From positions 186,001 to 250,000 of the forward strand of contig NZ_JBEBMX010000002.1 in assembly GCF_043196875.1 (NCBI RefSeq): a DNA stretch of 64,000 nt. Reading direction: 5' to 3'. Source of the stretch: Saccharospirillum sp043196875 (lineage in GTDB: Bacteria > Pseudomonadota > Gammaproteobacteria > Pseudomonadales > Natronospirillaceae). A program made the translations under genes and the position numbers. The notes under the pieces were generated by a model. It worked only from the letters and a program-made list of their open reading frames with translations, ran no database searches and had not been told where the DNA came from. Below are positions 8,582 through 16,578 of the stretch, piece by piece. Numbering within the stretch: position 1 is the first letter of the stretch; every line of letters begins with the position of its first letter.

Positions 8582-8615
8582 AAGCCCTGATCACTTACAG
8601 TGGTCAGGGCTTTTT
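8582..8615 (+). terminator. Terminator in repeat unit 3
   Basis: aagccctgatcac pairs with gtggtcagggctt and is followed by a T run ending ttttcg. It is the third copy of the repeated terminator. Confidence 0.72.
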
Positions 8616-8684
8616 CGTTGCTGAGCGTCGCTAGCCGAACACGAACCGGCACGTGCCGGCCGAAGCGTCGGACCGTCGAGTCCG

Positions 8685-8841
8685 GCCTCGTTCGAGCACT
8701 GGCTAATCGGCCACGCCTGTGAAATTGCACAGCAGGGTCTGGACGTTCAGCGCTTGCGTGCAGATGCTCATCAATATGCCTCGTCGCTTGCGCCCAAAGC
8801 GAAACAGATGATCACAAACTGGCTGACGTTGCTGAATTAAT
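8685..8841 (+). pseudogene. Possible gene remnant after the tRNA repeats
   Basis: A plus-strand frame without start codon reads about 50 residues (ASFEHWLIGHACEIAQQ...QMITNWLTLLN) to a TAA. It looks like the helical C-terminal end of a protein whose 5' part is missing. It begins exactly where the fourth, truncated tRNA repeat stops matching. I do not recognise the family. The remaining 8842-8997 holds no gene that I can support, only the upstream region of the FMN reductase. Confidence 0.3.
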
Positions 8842-8997
8842 CCGCCAGGCAAACCAGCCAACGTCCTGCTGATTGGCGCCTTTAACCGCATGGCGGTCAT
8901 CATCGTGGTGGACTTTGAAATTTGCAGCACAGATATTAACTAAACTCGTACCCGAGCCTCACTTGCTGGGCAAATTTTTGTGAAAAGGACATAAACC

Positions 8998-9540
8998 ATG
9001 ACAAAGACGATTCTTGGTCTGAGCGGCAGCTTACGACGCGCCTCTTTCAATGCCGGTTTGTTGAGGGCGGCTGCAGAGCTCGCGCCTGCCGGTACAAAGA
9101 TCAACGTCGGCTCAATTCGCGAGGTGCCGCTTTACGATGGCGATCTGGAAAAAGCTGAGGGTTTACCGCCCGCTGTCCAGACTCTCCAGCAGCAACTGCA
9201 GGCAGCGGATGGAGTTTTGCTTGTGACGCCGGAATACAACAACGGCATTCCGGGTGTTTTCAAGAACGCCATTGACTGGATGTCACGTGGGCCGGGTCTG
9301 CAGATGTGGGCCGGCAAGCCGGTCGCCATTATCGGCGCCTCGCCCGGTGGTTTCGGCACGATCATGGCGCAGAACCATTGGTTGCCGGTGTTGCGAACGC
9401 TTAAAGCATCCGTCTGGACTGAGGGGCGGCTTCTGGTGTCACAGGCGGGTAAAATGTTCGATGAACAGGGCGACCTGATCGATACCGCAAACCGTGACAA
9501 ATTGGCCGACTTCATCAGCGGTTTTGCCAAAGTGATTTAA
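8998..9540 (+). CDS. NAD(P)H-dependent FMN reductase
   Basis: A flavodoxin-fold protein of 180 residues from the NADPH-dependent FMN reductase family, which includes the quinone/chromate reductase ChrR/YieF. The N-terminal LGLSGSLRRASFN is the phosphate-binding loop for FMN, and TPEYNNGIPGVFKNAIDW is the second conserved flavin-contact segment. An aaaagga precedes the ATG with good spacing. It probably makes two-electron reductions of quinones or other acceptors; the natural substrate cannot be read from sequence. It stands alone between the tRNA repeat zone and a low-GC intergenic stretch. Confidence 0.88.
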   Translation: MTKTILGLSGSLRRASFNAGLLRAAAELAPAGTKINVGSIREVPLYDGDLEKAEGLPPAVQTLQQQLQAADGVLLVTPEYNNGIPGVFKNAIDWMSRGPGLQMWAGKPVAIIGASPGGFGTIMAQNHWLPVLRTLKASVWTEGRLLVSQAGKMFDEQGDLIDTANRDKLADFISGFAKVI

Positions 9541-9868
9541 CGACAACTGCTAATACCCACCGATTAGATTGGTCGGGACTCCTGTTGTATCGAATGTTTC
9601 ATTTACATCACACCCTATGGTGATAAACGTATCTTGGTGGCCTGTGTTCCAAAGTTGGGCTTAGGTCAACCTCAAGGGTGTGCCAATCTATCCTCCGTCA
9701 ATTTAACGACAGCCAGCCAGGAATCATCAGAATTTCCTGGCTGACTTTCTGCATCAATCGGCCACTCTTTTGCGTCAATTTTCCAATGGGTTCATTGGCT
9801 AATAATGTAATGATGCCTGATAAACCATCGGGACATGGGTCAGAGTTATTTTATTGTTTGGAATGACT
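9541..9868. other. Intergenic stretch without a supported gene
   Basis: 328 bp, more AT-rich than the neighbours. It contains one imperfect inverted repeat (cagccaggaa 9714-9723 / ttcctggctg 9734-9743) without a T run. A 62-codon frame starting near 9678 has no ribosome-binding site or family resemblance and I do not support it. Confidence 0.5.
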
Positions 9869-10474
9869 ATGAAAAAGGTGGCGCTATTCCTGGGACTTAT
9901 TACGCCAATACTGGCGATGGCTGACTGGCCAATCGGCTATGGGGTGGGCTTGGAAACACAAGCTGGCGGATATCACTGGGCGACCGACAGGCGAGCAGGA
10001 GAACCCGATCAAGAGATTAATCTAGGCTCCGGAATGTACTTCTATGGTGTCGCTGTTGCGGAATTTCCGTGGCTAAGTCAGCTTGAGCTGCGCAGCCGAT
10101 TGGGTGTGAAAACCAATTCAGGCGAAGATGATGATGTCGCCTATTCTAAACGCTCATTTCCAGTTGAGTTGGGCGTTCGTTACACCAATGATTGCACGAT
10201 ACTGACTGCACTAACCTGCGGTTTTTTTGTCGAAGCTGGTGCCGTTCATCAGTTTAATGCCCGTTACACGGCCCGCGGTAATCGATTTCAGCGTGACGAA
10301 TTTTCAACGGAAGCATCCTATTCCGTTCGGGCAGGCTGGTACTTTTTCTACGTCAGCTATTGGCATCAGGAGTACCAGTTGGCAGGGGAAACCTATGATG
10401 CTTCTTCAGTGAATTTTGGTTTGGAAATAGCGCTGACTAAAGTCGGAAATTGGGCGTTCGGTCTTAAGAAATAA
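9869..10474 (+). CDS. Secreted beta-barrel-like protein, unknown function
   Basis: About 201 residues. The chosen ATG gives a clean signal peptide (MKKVALFLGLITPILAMA with cleavage before DWPIG) and has GGA 6 nt upstream; an ATG 6 nt earlier and a TTG at 9854 are alternatives. The mature part is rich in aromatic residues and alternating hydrophobic strands (SQLELRSRLGVKT, YYVSYWHQEYQLAG-like segments, VNFGLEIALTKVG), as in small outer-membrane barrels. It has a cysteine pair in TNDCTILTALTCGF. I recognise no family. The gene is lower in GC than the core genes, consistent with accessory DNA. Confidence 0.6.
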   Translation: MKKVALFLGLITPILAMADWPIGYGVGLETQAGGYHWATDRRAGEPDQEINLGSGMYFYGVAVAEFPWLSQLELRSRLGVKTNSGEDDDVAYSKRSFPVELGVRYTNDCTILTALTCGFFVEAGAVHQFNARYTARGNRFQRDEFSTEASYSVRAGWYFFYVSYWHQEYQLAGETYDASSVNFGLEIALTKVGNWAFGLKK

Positions 10475-10522
10475 GCCCGTGCTTGATTCAACAGTGGATG
10501 GATCGGTTCTGGCTATGTTGGA

Positions 10523-11146
10523 TTAAAAAATCCCAAACCGCTTCCCCTTACTGATCGCATCCCGCTTGCTGCTTACCTGCAGCACGTCGTAGATGTTTCG
10601 GATGTGTGTACGTACCGTCATTGGGCTGATGTTGAGTTCCTGAGCGATGTCTTTGTATTGGTAGCCCAACGCCAGGTAGCGAAGAATGTCACTTTGCCGT
10701 TCGGTGAGCGGAGACTTTTGTTTGGCGGTGGGTTGGAGGATTAATGACATTTTTTGCGCCAGGCCGGCACTCAGCGGTGAGCCTCCCAGCTGCAACGACT
10801 TGATTTCATGAACCAGCAATTCGTCTTGTTGACCCTTTACCAGATAACCCTTGGCACCCGACTGGAAAGCGCGAATCAATGAGTGTTCGTCATCCAGTAA
10901 ACTGAGGATGCAGATACGGGTTTCGGGTGAGATCGATACAAAATCAGCCAAGGCGTCTAAAGAGTTTTCCTGATGCAGACCGAGGTCGAGCAACAGAATA
11001 TCCGGCTGCAATTTCGCGAGTTTTGTTTTGATGTCAGTGATGGTGTCTACGATGCCGACAAGCTCGAACTCAGCTTCTAACTCAACCAGCTGGCTTAACT
11101 TATCCTGATATAGCTGTTCATCTTCGGCCAATAGTATTGAAATCAT
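10523..11146 (-). CDS. NarL/FixJ-family response regulator
   Basis: A 207-residue DNA-binding response regulator. The N-terminal receiver domain has acidic pocket AEDE, phospho-acceptor Asp in ILLLDLGL (about residue 55) and conserved Lys in GYLVKG. The C-terminal LuxR-type helix-turn-helix (about 145-200) has LTERQSDILRYLALGYQYKDIA and NISPMTVRTHIRNIYDVL. The start at 11146 overlaps the kinase stop by 4 bp (ATGA), so the pair is translationally coupled; an upstream in-frame start would lie inside the kinase gene. Target genes are unknown. Confidence 0.9.
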   Translation of the reverse strand: MISILLAEDEQLYQDKLSQLVELEAEFELVGIVDTITDIKTKLAKLQPDILLLDLGLHQENSLDALADFVSISPETRICILSLLDDEHSLIRAFQSGAKGYLVKGQQDELLVHEIKSLQLGGSPLSAGLAQKMSLILQPTAKQKSPLTERQSDILRYLALGYQYKDIAQELNISPMTVRTHIRNIYDVLQVSSKRDAISKGKRFGIF

Positions 11147-12912
11147 GATGAGGCCTCCTTTATCGGCATTCTCAACACAAAGCGGCAACCAGAGTTCTGG
11201 CCTGCCATCACCCGGACTCGGGCTTTTAGGTTGTTGCATCTGTGCTGGATGTTTATCAAACCGGAACCCACTGCTTGGTTGATTCTGCGGCTGTTCCAAC
11301 GAAACTTCGCACCGTTGGACTGTATGCGCATTAGGATGAAATCCGCACGTTGTATTAATTCAATTCGAAATTGGTTGGCGCTGCCGTGTCGCAGGCAGTT
11401 GCTCATCCACTCTTGAAAGATTCGATACAGCTGTAATTGTGTGGGCGTAGAGAGCTGCAGTTGCGTCGAATAGACAAGCTCGGCCTTTTTATCGGCGTGT
11501 TGTTGCAAAATATTTAAGTACTGACGAATGCCATTGTGCAGACTGAACGACGAACCTTTGTGGGATTGACCCAGCAGCGATGCGAGATCGCGGGCATTGT
11601 TGAGTGCGCGTTGCAAGAGCCCGGTGGAAACCGTCTCGGTTTTATCTGGTAACGCCAGTATTGCCGTGTGAATGTCGGTGGCGATGTTGTCGTGCACCTC
11701 ACGCATAAGCTGACCCATTTCCTCTTGATGCTGTTGCTGATCGCGGCGGCGAGCGCGTGATTGTTCGCGGTACAAATCCGCCAAACCCAGCGAGAACAGC
11801 AGCAGTTCGATCAGCACTACGATACGCAATAACAATAGTCGGTACGGGAATTCCGGCAACACACCGAATACCACCAGCGCTGGAACAGGAAAAACGATGG
11901 CCGACAAGCCAACGGCCACAGCCAGCCAGCGGGCTGGTCGAAAACCGTGGAACAATCCAATGCCGACTGCTACCACGCAGCTAACGACGGCCAGCAGAAT
12001 GCTGACCTGATTGATCAATGAATAAGGAATGTCGCTTTCCGACGTCGGCGGTAAAAAAGGATTAATACCGATTAACAAAACCGCCACGGCGATCTGCACC
12101 TTCATGACGACGTCAAAACGCGGGGTCAGTTGTTTGATTGGCAGGAAGCTGCGAAAGAATAGCAGGGCAGTTAATACCGGTAAGTTATAGAACAGTGCGG
12201 CGGTGCCGTTGGTGGATGGCACACCGAGATGACGTAACAAGCCGGAATCAAAAACCACACCTGTAGAAACGGCCAAGGTGTATAGGCTGTAATAGGCATA
12301 AGGGCTTTTAAATAAGATAAGCGCTAACATCAGGTTGTAACCAACCATGATCAAAGCGCCACCCAGAAAAATTCCCATGCCCAGATATTCCAGCAGACTT
12401 CGTTTATAGAATTGTTGTTGGCTGAGAACATCAATCTGAAAATTCATCCGGGTACCGGCTCTGACTTTAAAAAACACCTCGGCAACGGCTGCGTCATTAA
12501 AATCCATGGTGAAAACGTAGTTGTAGTGCGCAATGGGTTGTTCATTGATGCTGAGGCGATATCCCGCCTGTTGGATTGGCTGCCCTTGCTGATACATATC
12601 GACGCTTTTCAACATCGAAGATTCAATGATGAACGCCAGTCCCGATTCGTCGGCCGACCAGATTGTTCGATCAATCTGTAAACGAAACCAATAGGGTGCC
12701 AATGTCCTGGGTAGGTTGATGCCGGTGGCTGGGGCGGGTTGGAACTGATCCAGCTGTTGCTGAACCTCAGTAATGGTCAGACTGGTGGAGGCGTCAGGCA
12801 GATAGCTCAGACGGATGCCTTTTTGCTGGGCGTCATCGCTTGAACAGCCGACTAACCCAATGAAAACACCGATACTGAGTGCTAGAAAATAGCCCAATCG
12901 AAGGTTTGTCAT
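11143..12912 (-). CDS. 7TM-DISM sensor histidine kinase with odd ATP site
   Basis: About 589 residues. The start is taken at MTNLRLGYFLALSIGVFIG, whose hydrophobic stretch ends in LVGC, a possible lipobox. An extracytoplasmic 7TMR-DISM-type domain follows, then seven membrane helices (about 185-390). Next is a NarX-like dimerisation region with His in MREVHDNIATDIH, then a HATPase region with the N-box in EWMSNCLRHG and GSGLINIQHR. The G1 box, usually DxGxG, reads QSNGAKF here, lacking the Asp. It works with the overlapping response regulator. The signal is unknown; 7TM-DISM domains often bind carbohydrates or other small ligands. Confidence 0.85.
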   Translation of the reverse strand: MTNLRLGYFLALSIGVFIGLVGCSSDDAQQKGIRLSYLPDASTSLTITEVQQQLDQFQPAPATGINLPRTLAPYWFRLQIDRTIWSADESGLAFIIESSMLKSVDMYQQGQPIQQAGYRLSINEQPIAHYNYVFTMDFNDAAVAEVFFKVRAGTRMNFQIDVLSQQQFYKRSLLEYLGMGIFLGGALIMVGYNLMLALILFKSPYAYYSLYTLAVSTGVVFDSGLLRHLGVPSTNGTAALFYNLPVLTALLFFRSFLPIKQLTPRFDVVMKVQIAVAVLLIGINPFLPPTSESDIPYSLINQVSILLAVVSCVVAVGIGLFHGFRPARWLAVAVGLSAIVFPVPALVVFGVLPEFPYRLLLLRIVVLIELLLFSLGLADLYREQSRARRRDQQQHQEEMGQLMREVHDNIATDIHTAILALPDKTETVSTGLLQRALNNARDLASLLGQSHKGSSFSLHNGIRQYLNILQQHADKKAELVYSTQLQLSTPTQLQLYRIFQEWMSNCLRHGSANQFRIELIQRADFILMRIQSNGAKFRWNSRRINQAVGSGLINIQHRCNNLKARVRVMAGQNSGCRFVLRMPIKEASS

Positions 12913-13171
12913 ATCCTTGTATCCCGCTGTCAATAGATCAGGCACTTTGTCCATACCGCAACCTGCAGTATTCAATAAACGACTCTAGTTGTGGTACTAA
13001 ACTGACAATGAAATGAATAGTTACTGGAAAAAATAATATTAAATACTAAGCGGTAAATTATATTCAAACCAATTTTTTATATACCACATCCTGCGGTATT
13101 CCACTTCCTTGCTCCCTGTTCAATACTCCATGCCTTCCATAGGGTTCTGTCTGGCTATACAGGAGCAAAAG

Positions 13172-13503
13172 ATGCGGTCACTTATCAGTAAAATCACCTT
13201 GTTTCTGGTTGCTATGACTTAAAGCCTGACGTCGTATTCGGCGAATCAAACAGTGCCGTTGTAGGGTGGCGTGAGGACGTTGACTACACCTACTATCTTA
13301 GGTCAAAAATCTACGAATTCAGTGAAGGGTGGGGCGGTGTCGTTCTCTTGGCCGACGAAACAGTGGGTGACTACAGTGATGAAATTCGGGTGGTTTCAGA
13401 CACTCAAGATAATGTGATTGCGTTGTGGTCACGATTGCACTTTCTCGTTGGCTCTGTACTTCAGCGTTTTTTATCCGCCATGCGGCTTCTCTGGGCATTA
13501 TGA
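13172..13503 (+). pseudogene. Decayed secreted repeat-protein gene
   Basis: AGGAG at 13161 sits 6 nt before an ATG that encodes a signal-peptide start (MRSLISKITLFLVAMT), then hits TAA at 13220-13222. A different frame (from 13222) continues open to a TGA at 13501-13503, with SAVVGWRED, GWGGVVLLADE and DTQDNVIALWSR. That pattern resembles bacterial surface/lipoprotein repeats of the type 'vavW...gWs.p..l.....d..gnv.avW'. A frameshift and a large C-terminal truncation are inferred, leaving one repeat. Before it, 12913-13171 is AT-rich and probably holds the kinase promoter. Confidence 0.5.
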
Positions 13504-13757
13504 AAATGGATTATTGGCAAGGTGTAGAATAATTCGCGCAAATGTCTGAAATATAAATCAATGTTAAGTTTGCGATGAACGTTGGACCGGACCGTGTGGC
13601 TGGCCGGCTGGCGCTATCTGCTGATGGACTATTACTGAGTAGCGGCGCTTTAGGTGGCGTTGGCGCGACAGGGGCAGGGCAGATCCGGGGGCTGGATGGC
13701 ACCTGGAGCCCTGCTGTGTTATGGAGCGTTTTGGCTATCAATCTTGGTTCAGGTTTA

Positions 13758-14168
13758 CTAGCTTTCGCTTTCCATTCCCGCCATATCCATCCAAACCATT
13801 TCCCAGACATGACCATCCGGATCAGCCAGGTTGCGGTTGTACATAAAGCCCAGGTCTTGTTTGGGGTTGATGTCGGCGGTGCCGCCGTTGTTGGTGGCGG
13901 CTTCGTTCAGGGCATCCACCTGGTCGCGGCTTTCGCAGGCGAGGGCGAGCATGACTTCGCTGCTGGAGCTGGGTGGAATGGGCCGGTCGGTAAAGGTTTT
14001 CCATTTGGCGTGGGTCAGTAACATCACCATGATGGATTCACTCCATACCATGCAGGCGGCGGTTTCATCGGTGAATTGCGGGTTGTTGGTGAAGCCCAGG
14101 GCGGTGTAGAAATCCATGGCGGTGTTCAGGTTGGAGACGGGCAGGTTGACGAAGATCATCGGGGTCAT
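13758..14168 (-). CDS. VOC (glyoxalase/dioxygenase-fold) family protein
   Basis: 136 residues forming one vicinal-oxygen-chelate unit. It begins MTPMIFVNLPVSNLNTAMDFYTALGF, the typical first beta-alpha segment, and ends with NLADPDGHVWEMVWMD, the typical C-terminal strand whose Glu/His often bind metal. Members include glyoxalase I, bleomycin-resistance proteins and dioxygenases; this one resembles the uncharacterised 'lactoylglutathione lyase-like' group. No substrate is predictable. It is neighboured by a GFA-family gene in the same direction, 75 bp away. The 254-bp gap at 13504-13757 has no supported gene. Confidence 0.85.
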   Translation of the reverse strand: MTPMIFVNLPVSNLNTAMDFYTALGFTNNPQFTDETAACMVWSESIMVMLLTHAKWKTFTDRPIPPSSSSEVMLALACESRDQVDALNEAATNNGGTADINPKQDLGFMYNRNLADPDGHVWEMVWMDMAGMESES

Positions 14169-14243
14169 CGTTACTATCCTTCTGTTGTGGATTGGCTGAC
14201 TCTAGCTGGTCGAAATCCGGGCTCTATTTTCGACAAGGCAGTA

Positions 14244-14600
14244 TTAAGCACTACGACCATCAAAGTGATGGCTGGCCAGTTGTCTTGGTTCGACGCCGTC
14301 CAGGCAATTAACATTGATGGCCGCCATTTCGCTGCCGTCGGGCATGCGACCGTAAGCAAAGCTCTCTACGCCGCAGACCGAACAGAACAGGTGCTGGATT
14401 TCGTGCTTGTTGAACAGGTACTCGGTCAGTGATTGTTCGCCGGATTGCAGCTCGAAGCTGGCTTTGGGCGCGAAGGCCAGCACCAGTCCAAGCCGTTGGC
14501 AACGTGAACAGTTGCAGGTGATGGTATTGTCCAGGTCGACATCGACGTCATACTGAACAGCGCCGCACTGGCAACTGCCATGATAGTGAGAGGTGGCCAT
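14244..14600 (-). CDS. GFA-family (CENP-V/GFA domain) protein
   Basis: 118 residues. The start is placed at MATSHYHGSCQCGAVQYDV because AGGAG lies 7 nt upstream; an earlier start at 14690 would add an unrelated leader. The zinc-binding cysteines of the glutathione-dependent formaldehyde-activating fold are all visible: GSCQCGAV, TCNCSRCQRLG, and FCSVCGVESF. The family founder binds formaldehyde and glutathione, but most members have no shown activity. The pairing with a VOC gene hints at small-electrophile detoxification, which is inference only. Confidence 0.9.
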   Translation of the reverse strand: MATSHYHGSCQCGAVQYDVDVDLDNTITCNCSRCQRLGLVLAFAPKASFELQSGEQSLTEYLFNKHEIQHLFCSVCGVESFAYGRMPDGSEMAAINVNCLDGVEPRQLASHHFDGRSA

Positions 14601-14722
14601 TGGCTTCTCCTTTTGGCGTGCAGAAAGGTTTGCTGTTGGTTTGGTCGAATCAGCCGCTTCATATTCGACAAGGCCAGCAAGGAAATCCATAAAATAGCTA
14701 AGATTTAACCCGAGGCAGGCTG

Positions 14723-15415
14723 ATGACGCCGGAACAGAGCACAGAATTTGAGGCCAAGGGCTGCCTTTATCTGGGTGAGGCCCTGTCTAAACAGGTAGTA
14801 CAACCGATTAAGACCCGGATATTGGACGACCTTAAACGACTCAATATCTGGTCGTCGGGCCGTACTTTGTCGCAGCGCCTCAAAGGCGTGCCCATCTTTC
14901 AGCAGACCGACAAGCTGGGGCAGTGGATTGCCTGCCCCGAGCTGCACCAGACCTTGATGACCGCGTCTTTAAGTTCGGCCATGGAACAACTGGCACAACG
15001 GCCTCTGTTGCCAGCGCAAAGTGCTCCGCTGTTAATTTCGTTACCGCAGAAAGACGCTTGGACGCTGACTGGCCTGAACTGGCACCGCGATATCGCCCAG
15101 TCGCAGACGCGATCGATACCCGGCATCCAGGCTTTTGTATTGCTGGATGATGTGCCGGTTCACGGTGGCGCGACGCTGGCGTTGGCGGGTTCGCACCGGT
15201 TAAGCAATCCGACGACAGCCAGGCAGCGGCTTGAAGAACTGAGCAAGGGCGGTGTTATTTCTGTTGAGGGCTGCGAGTTGTCCCTCGTTGAAATGAGCGG
15301 TCGTGCTGGCGATGTTTATCTGATGGATATGCGGGTGTTGCATACACCGTCGATCAACGCATCGAAAAAACCCAGGTTAATGGCGACGATGCGACGGCTG
15401 GTCGATGCACACTGA
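14723..15415 (+). CDS. Phytanoyl-CoA dioxygenase (PhyH) family protein
   Basis: 230 residues with the double-stranded beta-helix of Fe(II)/2-oxoglutarate oxygenases. The metal triad can be read as HxD in LNWHRDIAQ (about residue 117) and a distal His in RVLHTPSINASKKPR, with an Arg behind it for 2-oxoglutarate. VHGGATLALAGSHRLS is the conserved middle strand of the family. Substrate unknown. The next gene, a SnoaL-like protein, starts 27 bp downstream and is probably co-transcribed. Confidence 0.85.
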   Translation: MTPEQSTEFEAKGCLYLGEALSKQVVQPIKTRILDDLKRLNIWSSGRTLSQRLKGVPIFQQTDKLGQWIACPELHQTLMTASLSSAMEQLAQRPLLPAQSAPLLISLPQKDAWTLTGLNWHRDIAQSQTRSIPGIQAFVLLDDVPVHGGATLALAGSHRLSNPTTARQRLEELSKGGVISVEGCELSLVEMSGRAGDVYLMDMRVLHTPSINASKKPRLMATMRRLVDAH

Positions 15416-15442
15416 TTATTTTCAGCAGGGAGTCAGGTTGGT

Positions 15443-15802
15443 ATGACGCAGATAAACCGCAGCGCCGATTGCGGCAATTCACCCAAAAATACCACCACGG
15501 AATGCATTGGCGTGGCGCTGGAAACGCTGGCTATGAAACAGTTGCAAGGCTTGCTGGCTGAGACTGTTATGTGGCGATTGCCAGAGGTAACACTTACCGG
15601 GATCGATGCTATTGCCGTTTATTTATCCGAACAGTCCGCGCCGATAAAACTGGATATCGACCGGGTAGCCTCACACGGCAAGGCGGGCGCGGTGAATGGT
15701 ATTGCAACGCATGGCAAGACGCCGCGACGCTTTTGCCATCTGATCGAATTTACGTCGGTAAAGTGTGAGCGAGTCAGTCGTATTGAATCCTATCTGGGCT
15801 GA
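15443..15802 (+). CDS. SnoaL/NTF2-like protein
   Basis: 119 residues with the NTF2-like cone fold pattern: an N-terminal helix region, LLAETVMWRLPEVTLTGIDAIAVYL (first strand and gly-rich turn), then strands ending CHLIEFTSVKCERVSRIESYLG. This C-terminal 'i...y.D/..' ending is typical of the SnoaL-like group. Such proteins are small isomerases, hydrolases or ligand-binding modules; no catalytic residues can be assigned. It follows the PhyH gene by 27 bp. Confidence 0.7.
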   Translation: MTQINRSADCGNSPKNTTTECIGVALETLAMKQLQGLLAETVMWRLPEVTLTGIDAIAVYLSEQSAPIKLDIDRVASHGKAGAVNGIATHGKTPRRFCHLIEFTSVKCERVSRIESYLG

Positions 15803-15815
15803 CGTGGATTCACAC

Positions 15816-16403
15816 TCAACTGAGCGCTGTCACAAAATAAGGTTTGCCTTGCTCAAAAGCCTGACGCATATCGTCGGGTAATAATTCCAGTTGCTGAGCG
15901 CGTTGTTCCATAAACCAGTCTGGCACGCTTTGCTGGCTGGCAACGATGGCGTGGTGGTCAAAGGCGATACTGGCTGGGCCATCCGTTGTATTGAAGGCTT
16001 CTTTAAATGCTTGCTGGAAGGTACGACCGGCTTCTATCAGGGTTTCTTTGGTCAAGTCGAGTCCTTGTTGAGTCCAGCCTTCAGCTGAACTGCCCATGAT
16101 CATCCAGCCCAGCATCAGTTCGAGCTCAGGTCCGTATATCAATTCCCCGGAGTGAAGCTTTTCATCCAGTTCCTGCATGGCTTCAAGGTCCAGCGGCTCC
16201 GGCTCTTTGCCCGGCTCCTGAACCATTGAATTAACCAGCGCTTCCAGCCGGCTCAGATGTTGTGCTTTGTCGGACAGGGTGACGGCGGAATCGGTGTTGT
16301 TGGCAATACCAGGCGTCGGTGATTCCTGCTTGGCATACAGAGTGTTTTTCTGCGGATTGTTTTGCACCGAAGTGATCAGATTGGCTATCGACAGGCCGTT
16401 CAC
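15816..16403 (-). CDS. Hypothetical protein
   Basis: 195 residues, no family recognised. There is no signal peptide and no membrane segment. The N-terminal third is polar and likely disordered. VTLSDKAQHLSRLEALV (about 42-58) has the VxLSxxAxxL pattern common in FlgM-like and flagellar/secretion-associated proteins, but the similarity is too short to name. The rest is acidic and helical (EAMQELDEKLHSGELI, GLDLTKETLIEAGRTFQQAF). The GGAG before the ATG at 16403 supports the start. It lies 13 bp from the convergent SnoaL gene. Confidence 0.6.
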   Translation of the reverse strand: MNGLSIANLITSVQNNPQKNTLYAKQESPTPGIANNTDSAVTLSDKAQHLSRLEALVNSMVQEPGKEPEPLDLEAMQELDEKLHSGELIYGPELELMLGWMIMGSSAEGWTQQGLDLTKETLIEAGRTFQQAFKEAFNTTDGPASIAFDHHAIVASQQSVPDWFMEQRAQQLELLPDDMRQAFEQGKPYFVTALS

Positions 16404-16578
16404 GGAGCCTCCTTACGGGCAAAACGATGCTGGTTTGCCGGTTGCTGTCCCTGCGTTGATGAACGCATATTTCGGGCCAGAATTAAGGCCGCGCGGTCTG
16501 CGGGTTTTTACGGCGTGCCGCGAGTAGACCGGCAAGGTTTTACCGGTCTGGCGGAGGGCGTTGCCGACGGCCTGAATA

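Larger units (their letters stand above)
8320..8690 (+). repeat. rtT-like tandem repeats carrying the tRNA-Leu 3' end
   Basis: The T-arm/acceptor sequence tcgagtccggcctctggtac (first copy inside the tRNA at 8320) returns at 8435 and 8552, and as a truncated copy (first 14 bases) at 8676. The periods are 115, 117 and 124 bp. Each unit contains, in order: the tRNA 3' end, a terminator hairpin with T run, gtcgcta, and a block with ttcggccgatgtgtcggac (diverged in unit 3). The layout matches the repeats behind E. coli tyrT that specify rtT RNA (established), but the sequence is tRNA-Leu-derived. The units encode no convincing protein. Confidence 0.85.

Noticed and set aside
8344..8730. Minus-strand frame with repeated MVPEAGLDGPTHRPNGE peptide
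   Set aside because: The peptide repeat is only the translation of the tRNA 3'-end tandem repeats; there is no ribosome-binding site or family similarity.
9714..9743. Hairpin cagccaggaa/ttcctggctg as a terminator
   Set aside because: A 10-nt loop and no T run; the position is far from the preceding gene end.
9678..9866. 62-codon frame in the gap before the secreted protein
   Set aside because: No ribosome-binding site, unusual composition and no family resemblance.
13575..13775. Plus-strand frame GPDRVAGRLALSADGLLLSS... that resembles the end of a membrane transporter
   Set aside because: Only about 65 residues, with no convincing ribosome-binding site, and the frame then runs into the antisense of the VOC gene. 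Could be a transporter remnant, but the evidence is too weak to list.
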